Shown piece after piece: positions 57,887 through 64,000 of a stretch of DNA of 64,000 nucleotides. The stretch lies in assembly GCA_030280995.1 (NCBI GenBank), contig JASXTE010000002.1:10678683-10742682 (forward strand). Reading direction: 5' to 3'. Positions within the stretch are counted from its first letter, which is position 1; every line of letters starts with the position of its first letter. The position numbers and the translations under genes were made by a program. The DNA comes from Hemileia vastatrix (lineage: Eukaryota > Basidiomycota > Pucciniomycetes > Pucciniales > Zaghouaniaceae). A model generated the notes under the pieces. The model saw nothing but the letters and a program-made list of their open reading frames with translations, was not told the DNA's origin and did not search any database.

Positions 57887-59374
57887 TCATTGTGCTGAAA
57901 TCTCATTGTTTAATCCTTCTGTTGCAGATCCTGGTGCATCATCAGTTTTTGATGGAAACTCAGTGTTTTCAACAGGCATTTCTGGATCTATTTTTATTTT
58001 AGATGAACAAGCTACAGGTACTATTTGAGCATCCTGCACTATATGTTCCTTCACAGAAGTGTCAGAATATTTTTGGTCATTTAACAATGAGTTCAATTTT
58101 TCCTCAATGGTTGTTAGTCTTGTTTTCATTCTTGGAAGACTAGATAAACTCTCATTGATAGTTGCAAAAGATAATTGATTTTTATGTTGAAAAGATGACA
58201 AATGGTCATTCAATCTTTTCAGATTTATATTATCTATCTCTACCTCCTGGCAACAGGCAGATACAGTATCTTTTAGTTTAGACAAATCATTTTTTATATT
58301 TTGCCATAAAGCAACTTTCTTTTCATGGGTTGCTTTGTAATGAGACAATTCATCAGAGACTCTCTGTGCTTCACTTCTTAATGCTTGATAACCCTGATCA
58401 GTTAACAAACTATTATATCTCTGAGTCAATTGCATATTGTTCATTATATGATTTTGCTTGGCAATAATATCTCTCAAGTGCTCATCATTAATTCTTGCTA
58501 CATCTGGAGTGTTTCTCAATAAGGAAACTGAGTAACTTTCCAGACTCTCATAGAACTCAGGGTCAAGAGTTTCATCAATCACAGCCATATCAGGATTAAT
58601 CATTGAGGTAGCAATTAAAAGTAATGGATTAGATACATGAGATATCTGTCTACTATTCCCAGCCTCTATAGGTCTCAAGGTTTCATCCTGCCTTCTAGAT
58701 TTACCTGAAGGAACAGAGTCAGCCACAAGAAAAGGCACTTGAGAATCAATAGAGGGACGTACCAGGGTTTGCTGGGTATCACCATATTGGGCTTCCTTCT
58801 TCTTTTGCATCTTTGATAAGGGTAGGGAGGAGTGGGGTTGGCCTGGGTGGGCCTTGATGGACCTACCTGAGGTAACTGATGCTGGTTTTGAGCCAAGTAG
58901 TCCCACTGAGTGTTGAGCCAGTCCCACTGCCACTTGGACACTTCCACCTTCTCTTGGGACTGGGGAGCCAATTGTTGTTGATCCCTGGGAGGAAGAGGTT
59001 TCTTCTTCTCTTGGAGAAAAGTATCTGTTCTTCTCACCTTTTCTTCCAAGGCATCTACCCTTACCTTTAGTCTCAAGCTTTCTGTCCTTAACTCCTTTAT
59101 GTGAGTAGACAGATTCTTTACCTGCTGAGACAACGGCATCTTTTTTATCCTGAAGCCTTTTGGAAGCTCTTCTGGTGGGTTTATCATGGGCTTCTGATCC
59201 TGAGTTGTGTCCACTAGGATTTCTACTTCTTCCATCTCTAAATCCTGTTTGTGGCAAGGATTTATTAGTTTCAGAAATTCTTCTTGTTAAAGGAGAACTT
59301 ACAGAAGTAGGCTCATCATAATCAATCAAGTCTAGTTCTTCTTCATGTGCAGCAAAACCACTTTGGTCAGTCAT
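57887..59374 (-). CDS. A2 gag N-terminal open frame (495 aa)
   Basis: It starts MTDQSGFAAHEEELD at 59374 and ends with TGA after GLNNEISAQ. A1 has a Leu codon there, so the TGA is a point change in one long gag-pol frame of about 2,007 codons. Residues 250-430 are helical and match A1 (MINPDMAVIDETLDPEFYE…LTTIEEKLNSLL). The first 200 residues are basic and low in complexity; this part overlaps another frame that is better conserved with B1, so the real N-terminus may be the other frame. Confidence 0.8.
   Translation of the reverse strand: MTDQSGFAAHEEELDLIDYDEPTSVSSPLTRRISETNKSLPQTGFRDGRSRNPSGHNSGSEAHDKPTRRASKRLQDKKDAVVSAGKESVYSHKGVKDRKLETKGKGRCLGRKGEKNRYFSPREEETSSSQGSTTIGSPVPREGGSVQVAVGLAQHSVGLLGSKPASVTSGRSIKAHPGQPHSSLPLSKMQKKKEAQYGDTQQTLVRPSIDSQVPFLVADSVPSGKSRRQDETLRPIEAGNSRQISHVSNPLLLIATSMINPDMAVIDETLDPEFYESLESYSVSLLRNTPDVARINDEHLRDIIAKQNHIMNNMQLTQRYNSLLTDQGYQALRSEAQRVSDELSHYKATHEKKVALWQNIKNDLSKLKDTVSACCQEVEIDNINLKRLNDHLSSFQHKNQLSFATINESLSSLPRMKTRLTTIEEKLNSLLNDQKYSDTSVKEHIVQDAQIVPVACSSKIKIDPEMPVENTEFPSKTDDAPGSATEGLNNEISAQ
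58675..59235 (-). CDS. overlapping coiled-coil frame at the gag start of A2 (186 aa)
   Basis: Out of frame with the 495-codon gag. It encodes PPEELPKGFRIKKMPLSQQV, a heptad-rich coiled coil, and VSKWQWDWLNTQWDYL. B1 has the matching arrangement in its own extra frame (KIKIKK, coiled coil, VEKWKWDWFHQQW at about 39400-39750), while B1's gag frame has stops there. This suggests the coiled-coil frame is the true N-terminal gag part, joined to the main frame by a frameshift or broken from it by an indel. Confidence 0.5.
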   Translation of the reverse strand: MEEVEILVDTTQDQKPMINPPEELPKGFRIKKMPLSQQVKNLSTHIKELRTESLRLKVRVDALEEKVRRTDTFLQEKKKPLPPRDQQQLAPQSQEKVEVSKWQWDWLNTQWDYLAQNQHQLPQVGPSRPTQANPTPPYPYQRCKRRRKPNMVIPSKPWYVPLLILKCLFLWLTLFLQVNLEGRMKP

Positions 59375-59528
59375 TTTAAGATTCTACTGAAATGAAGAAA
59401 AGAGACAATAAGATTAATTAGTCTTTATTTTTAATTTTTATTTAACAGAAATAAAAATAAAAAAAAAATCTTTTTAGGATAAAAATCAACTTAAATAAAA
59501 TTAATTTATTAATAAAAAAAATTTAAAA

Positions 59529-59970
59529 CCAGGATGATAATATAATCAACTGTAGAAATAAATTAGAATTTTTATTAATAATTTTTAATTATTTATTTTC
59601 AGGATTTAAATCAACTAATTTATTACCAGGACTTATTGTCAACTGAAGTAATCAAATATGAAACTTTATTAATTTAACAAAATTTTATTAAACTGATAAC
59701 TTAACTACCAGGACTTAATGTCAACTGAAGTAATTAAATATAAATTTTTATTTTAAAATTTTATTAAGCTTGATCACTTAATTACCAGGTCTTAATGTCA
59801 ACTGAAATAATTAAATGTGAGTTTTATTAATTAAAATATTTATTGAATTACCAGGACTCAAAGTCAACTTAAGTAATTAAATATTAATTATATATTAATT
59901 AAAAATATTATTGTCAGGACAATTTGTCAACTGGAACAATTAAATCAATCAGGACAAATGTCAGCTGAAA
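59529..59970 (-). repeat. degenerate repeated motif in the A2 leader
   Basis: At least seven copies of a unit with core ACCAGGACTTAATGTCAACT (as written on the + strand) begin near 59600, 59625, 59707, 59784, 59850, 59913 and 59948, separated by AT-rich spacers of falling length. The region lies between the 5' LTR and gag. Confidence 0.75.
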
Positions 59971-60258
59971 AATTATAATAAATAATATTAAAATATAATT
60001 AATTTATTACCTCTGGGACTAAGAACACTTATTGCTCTATTATGGTCTACCAGGAAAAATAAAAAAAATATAATAATAAAAATAAAGTCCAATTACCAGA
60101 CACCTCCCCCTGAAAAATGAGCAAATTAATGCCACTTACAGAGTGCTGAGTAAAAGGAAATACGTAGCAAATGAAGAGTGAAGAGTAACCCACAAATAGT
60201 AATAACAATAATTACCACAATATATACGACGTTTAGTCAGTATATGAACTTAATTTTT

Positions 60259-60286
60259 GGAGCGCGGTTTGATTCCCGTTTGCAGC
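60259..60286 (+). other. tRNA 3'-half-like sequence in the A2 leader
   Basis: On the strand opposite to the element: GGAGCGCGGTTTGATTCC followed by CGTTTGCAGCA. This has a B-box-like core (GGTTTGATTCC) and a CCA-less tRNA-like end. The same sequence lies at the same distance from the 5' LTR in A3 (62218-62246). No A box or full cloverleaf is visible, so it is not called a tRNA gene. Confidence 0.5.
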
Positions 60287-60424
60287 AAAAATTTTTGTCA
60301 CGTGACGTATGAAGTTCGTCGTTTTCTCGCTTTCTCGTCCTTTACAGGTACTTCGCACATTGATGGTCCCCTCGATTACGCCTCAAATATCATTGCGCCA
60401 TTGATAATTCGGAAAGCCCTCAAT

Positions 60425-61210
60425 TGTCAAGGTATGCTTTTGGTCTAGAAGATTTGGTATGAAGTTTCTATGAGGATTTTAAGGATTTTAAATAAACTCT
60501 CAAAAATTTGGTACGTATTTCTTAATCTAAGTGATTTGTTACTCAAATATAAGAGGTAGGGTTTAAATATTGTTATAAGTTATTGATTAGAATTACGCTC
60601 TTGTAACTACTAATGAGATAAGATATAAAAATAAGTATTGTGTTGTAAGTAGTAATAATAAAGTAAGTTGGTAAAGGAATGCATAAAAAACAACCAAAAG
60701 AGAGGCCTTATATAGGCAAAGGAGGGACAAAGCACGGTAATCAAATTCTGAAAACAGTAGTATGAGAGAGAGAGAAAAAGAATATTCCAGAAGGAGTATT
60801 TTCAAATAATAAAGTTGCTCTAAAAAGAAGGCATCAAAAAGATGTATTTACAGAGTATGTCAGAAATACATCAATTTATTTAATATTTACTGTAGAAGTC
60901 AATTCTAAATAAGAAATTTGAGTTTTTGTATATATTTAATATTATTTGAATATTAAAATCTATTTTTTAATATAAATCTTTATTTCTTCCAACCTGTCAA
61001 ATGAGCACGGTGTTAGAGAAAAAATATAAGGGACAATTTTATATTTAATTTTAATTATTCATTTAATTTTATCATTCTGTAATTAGTTAATTTATTATAA
61101 GTAATTTTAATGTAACTAATTTATAATTAAATAATTAAAATGATAAGGTGTGGCTTCATCCAGTAAATAATTAATTATTTCACTGGGTAAGTCTAGTAGC
61201 CTGGCTGACA
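60425..61210 (-). repeat. 5' LTR of A2
   Basis: On the + strand it runs from TGTCAAGGTATGC to GTAGCCTGGCTGACA, next to GAGAC. It aligns with 52511-53314 with about ten substitutions and one gap. In element sense it is followed by ATTGAGGGCTTTCCGAA, related to the bases after the A3 and B1 LTRs and so a possible primer-binding region. Confidence 0.93.
60706..60718 (-). promoter_or_regulatory. TATA box of the A2 5' LTR
   Basis: CCTTATATAGG on the + strand gives CCTATATAAGG in element sense, at the position where A1 and A3 have CCTATAAAAGG. Probable start region for A2 transcription. Confidence 0.7.
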
Positions 61211-61276
61211 GAGACTGACATATCTGACATTTATTACAGATCAGTCAGAGTTTGGCAACCAGTCTATAATCGATCG

Positions 61277-62078
61277 TGTCAGCCAGGCTACTAGACTTAT
61301 CCAGTAAAATAATTAATTATCTTACTGAGATAAAGCCACGCCTTTTAAATTCTTATTGATAATTAATTATTTACTACCTACTTATGTATTACTTACAAGT
61401 AACTAGCTAAGTACAATAAGTAATGTAAATAATTAATAAAAATAAGTAATTGTCACACACATTTTTACTCCCTAACACCATGCTCAATAATACAGATGAG
61501 AGGGAATAAAAATTGTATTAAAAATATAAAAAATATAAAAAGAATAAAATTTTCAAATTCCTTTATTTAGATTTTGTTGAATCATCATTTTGAATCAAAG
61601 GTTTTGTATTAAATGTGATGGACCAAGGGATTTTAAGTGTTATTTCAAATAAAATGATACCTTTATTTACACACCATTTAGTATATCTTTTATTATTTCA
61701 CATGCACGCTTTATTTAGTTTCTTTTTCTCACATTCTTGTATCAGGTGGTGTTAACTCTGTGTCTTTATTTCTCACATCTTTGCCTATAAAAGGCCCTCT
61801 CTTTTTGTACTTTTCATTCCATTCCTTACTTACAAAAAATATTTACTATATATTATTTAAAAACCTTTATTACTATATTTTATTATCATTTTAGTATTTA
61901 CATCAACGTAAACTAATCTATAATTTATAATAATATCTTAACATAACTCTTATTAATTTGAGTAAAAGAAAACAATAGATTATAAGAAATACATACCAAT
62001 TTTGGAGAGTCCATTAAACCCATCCAAACCCTTGTAGGACCTTGAGTTTTACCTTCTAGACCAAGAGTACCACCGACA
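61277..62078 (+). repeat. 5' LTR of A3
   Basis: 802 bp, with TGTCA/CGACA ends, aligned over its length with the other family A LTRs but clearly diverged from A2. The TATA box CCTATAAAAGG lies at about 61784-61794. Confidence 0.88.
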
Positions 62079-62217
62079 GTTGGCGGCCTTTCTGAATCGT
62101 TGACGACGCATCATTATCTTGAGGCCAGAGAGCAAGGGAGCATTGCCGTTGAGGTACCTATAAGGACAAGTAGACGACAAAAACCACAAACGTCATAAAT
62201 CACATGACTTATTTTTT

Positions 62218-62246
62218 TGCTGTGAACGGGAATCGAACTGCGCTCC
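62218..62246 (-). other. tRNA 3'-half-like sequence in the A3 leader
   Basis: Read on the minus strand: GGAGCGCAGTTCGATTCC, then CGTTCACAGCA. It contains GTTCGATTCC, the core of the Pol III B box and T loop. It starts 139 bases after the LTR, matching 138 in A2. Confidence 0.5.
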
Positions 62247-62816
62247 AAAACTTAGGCTTATATATCAACTATAGTTATATATTCTTGTAGTAATTATTAT
62301 TCATTGCTATTTGTGGGTCTCTTTGTACTCTTCATACTTTATGTATTTCCTTTTACTCAGCACTCTGTAAGTGGAATTAAATTGCTCATTTTACAGGGGG
62401 AGGTGTCTGGTAAATTAAAATTTACTTTTTTTATTTATTTTTTTTCCTAGTTGACAAAGATAGAGCAATTAGGGGGTATCAATGTTCAGGGATCAGCAAT
62501 TTAATTAATTGCGGATAAAATTTCTTATACCCCAATTATCTTCCGCAATTATTTTTGCTAATAATTGGGTTATTAGACACTTTACGTGTCAATGTTCACC
62601 TCTTATCCGACATTTTTTACTCAATTTTTCATAACCACATCTTGGACTACTCCCTGGATATTCCTTCTACCTTGCTGCGCACTTCCATTCTCATCCCATC
62701 CTGTTCATTCTATCCGCTCAGAGCCCCTCACCATCTCATCTGCTTGTTTCTGCTCCTTTTCATCTCGCTATCTCATTTGCTTGTTTCTGCTCCTTTTCAT
62801 CTTCATTTATAATAAC

Positions 62817-62990
62817 ATGCCTCATCATCCTAGATCTTCTCAAAGGCAGCCATCACCCAGTTGTTCTTCAATTCCCACTACTTCCTCTTTCCCCCACTCA
62901 GCCAAGAAATCAAAGACCATTCAATTAAAAAAGATGACCATCTCATTCTTATCAACTGGCTGAAAACCAAATCTAACTATGATTCTTGTT
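62817..62990 (+). pseudogene. Harbinger accessory ORF1 start, H3
   Basis: It starts MPHHPRSSQRQPSPSCSSIP. After a frameshift the text reads IQLKKDDHLILINWLKTKSNYDSCFG, matching the LKKED segment of H4. Such a segment is expected at the start of the Myb/SANT-like protein of Harbinger elements; that assignment is inference. It is cut where transposase sequence begins. Confidence 0.6.
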
Positions 62991-63978
62991 TTGGTACTGA
63001 GTATGCCACTGAAAATTGTCCCTTTAAAATACCTATAGCATTTTCAATTTGTACTCTTGATTGTGAAAGGTGATAATTAAAGGCAGTTTGGGGGTCATTT
63101 TCTGAAGTTGCACCACGGAAAGCAGGTATAATGTACTTTCCACTTGCATATGCTGAGTCTGCAAGGAGGTACTGAGATTTGTCAAAGTATGAGTCAGGGG
63201 ATTGAGAAATCCTCATTCTTTGGAAGACGGAAGAGTCATGACATGATCCAGGGAAGCCACTGTGAAAAGCAATAAATTTTTTATTGACATCACATACAAG
63301 TTGAACGGCAATAGAGTATCTAGAAAGAAGATTAAAAGTTAGATTGTGAAAGATGAGAACTTGGAGAAGATTTTGAAGAAACCTTTTTTTGAAATCAAAA
63401 TAATGGTTGCCATCATGAGCAGGCTTTTGACTCAAAGGGATGGTTGTGCCATCAACAAATCCTATACAGCCAGGGAAACCTTCAGCTTGCATTACTTGAG
63501 AGGATTCAAGTCGCTGTTCTGGAGTTGGCCAAGCAAGAGTTTGAGACTTGAGGGAAAGGATAGAAATCATACAGCACTTGATGTATAATATCACGGTACC
63601 ATATCCTATGTTAAAGAGATTATCCAAACGTCTTACGTCAGCACCATTTCCATTTGAGCCAAAGCGACATAGAGCAACAGCAAGTTGGATGGCAGGATTA
63701 CGCTGTTTGTTATGAGAATTGTTATGGAAGATAGGATGTTCAGAAATGAGTTGATAAAGTTTGAAGAAAGAATCGGGAGAAGTTCTAAAAAGTTGGGTGA
63801 AGTTTAAATGAGGAATGTTGAGAATGGAGGCCAGATCATATCGGGGATCATGATAAAGATTTGGCCCCCTGGTGATGATGTAACGCTTTTTGGAAAGAAA
63901 ACACATATAAGCTAAAGCATCTTCCAAATCAGAGTCAGATTTATAGTAAAGAACTAAAAGAAAAGTGATAGCATTCAT
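62977..63978 (-). CDS. Harbinger (DDE_Tnp_4) transposase, C-terminally truncated, two exons, 312 aa
   Basis: Exon 1 is 63978-63383; the intron 63382-63320 (GTTTCT…TCTAAC…TTTCTAG) lies at the same codon as in H1; exon 2 is 63319-62977, giving 313 codons including the stop. The catalytic residues lie in CIGFVDGTTIPLSQKP, GSCHDSSVFQ and RVQIENAIGILKGQF. It then ends SVAYSVPKQES where H1 continues for about 80 residues, because of the internal deletion. The intron has no stop, so an unspliced product is also open. Probably inactive. Confidence 0.85.
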   Translation of the reverse strand: MNAITFLLVLYYKSDSDLEDALAYMCFLSKKRYIITRGPNLYHDPRYDLASILNIPHLNFTQLFRTSPDSFFKLYQLISEHPIFHNNSHNKQRNPAIQLAVALCRFGSNGNGADVRRLDNLFNIGYGTVILYIKCCMISILSLKSQTLAWPTPEQRLESSQVMQAEGFPGCIGFVDGTTIPLSQKPAHDGNHYFDFKKRFLQNLLQVLIFHNLTFNLLSRYSIAVQLVCDVNKKFIAFHSGFPGSCHDSSVFQRMRISQSPDSYFDKSQYLLADSAYASGKYIIPAFRGATSENDPQTAFNYHLSQSRVQIENAIGILKGQFSVAYSVPKQES

Positions 63979-64000
63979 TGTTGAGTGAAGTATCTTGCTA

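Larger units (their letters stand above)
52511..61210 (-). mobile_element. Ty3/gypsy family A element A2, full length, nearly intact
   Basis: LTRs at 52511-53314 and 60425-61210 enclose one long gag-pol frame (59374-53351). The target duplication GAGAC lies at 52506-52510 and 61211-61215. By eye the LTRs differ by about ten substitutions and one 17-18 base gap, so this is the youngest element here. Two stop codons and a lost zinc ligand in integrase argue against present activity. Confidence 0.95.
61277..62470 (+). mobile_element. Ty3/gypsy family A element A3: 5' LTR and leader, cut by H3
   Basis: The LTR at 61277-62078 runs from TGTCAGCCAGG to GTACCACCGACA. The leader that follows aligns with the A2 leader (GGCCTTTCTGAATCG, then the tRNA-like sequence at 62218-62246). 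At 62470 the sequence passes into Harbinger H3. The rest of A3, if present, lies beyond 64000. Confidence 0.88.
62471..64000 (-). mobile_element. PIF/Harbinger transposon H3, partial (window end)
   Basis: It starts AGGGGGTATCAATGTTCAGG after ATT (62468-62470) inside the A3 leader. It contains the start of ORF1 on the plus strand and a shortened transposase on the minus strand. The two genes meet tail to tail at about 62985 with coding parts of both missing. The second terminus is beyond 64000. Confidence 0.88.

Noticed and set aside
58879..59070. Antisense frames within gag and pol of A2, B1 and C, such as 54438-54716 and 56493-56801
   Set aside because: They are shadows of the sense coding frames, with no start context, splicing or conservation beyond that of the sense protein.
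60259..60286. A real tRNA gene in the family A leader
   Set aside because: Only a 3'-half-like piece with a B-box core is present. The T stem pairs poorly, and no A box, D arm or anticodon arm could be found.

Overview
The window looks like a transposon-swollen basidiomycete genome, most likely a rust fungus (Pucciniales). The reasons are: strongly AT-rich DNA packed with chromodomain-bearing Ty3/gypsy elements; PIF/Harbinger elements with short introns; and one intron-rich nuclear gene, LEU1 (3-isopropylmalate dehydratase), with fungal-type short introns. The species call is inference. LEU1 is the only clear single-copy host gene in 64 kb.

Layout. (1) 1-6471: decayed Ty3/gypsy element of family A (A1, + strand) with its 3' LTR and a 200-bp MITE in its reverse transcriptase. 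(2) 6472-19460: a large inverted repeat (arms 7538-10992 and 16014-19460). Each arm holds the end of a family B LTR, about 1.35 kb of unidentified sequence and part of a Harbinger transposon. The loop holds a 2.16-kb array of an A/T octamer, the end of a family B element (B2), and a B LTR split by a solo B LTR in the opposite orientation. (3) 19765-29436: decayed chromovirus D with both LTRs, target duplication GATGG, a CACTA-type MITE, and an antisense, intron-containing reading frame between pol and the 3' LTR. (4) 29482-48307: a nest. Harbinger remnant H4 was split by chromovirus C (31109-48247). C in turn holds a full-length family B element (B1, 32755-41546, target duplication GTCTC, itself carrying the same CACTA-type MITE), a 310-bp miniature LTR retrotransposon with tRNA-like LTRs (44141-44450), and Harbinger H1 with an apparently intact transposase (44586-47142). 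(5) 48700-51676: LEU1, minus strand, nine exons, 762 aa. (6) 52511-61210: family A element A2, minus strand, target duplication GAGAC, one long gag-pol frame broken by only two stop codons. (7) 61277-62470: 5' LTR and leader of another family A element (A3), head to head with A2. (8) 62471-64000: Harbinger H3, cut by the window end, with an internal deletion.

Most elements can be placed by their flanking duplications (5 bp for LTR elements, 3 bp for Harbinger and CACTA-type elements), which gives a relative order of insertion. The most unusual object is the miniature element at 44141-44450. Its 119-bp LTRs each contain a tRNA-like module with Pol III A and B boxes. Its primer-binding site matches the anticodon arm of initiator tRNA-Met, and its internal region is only 72 bp.
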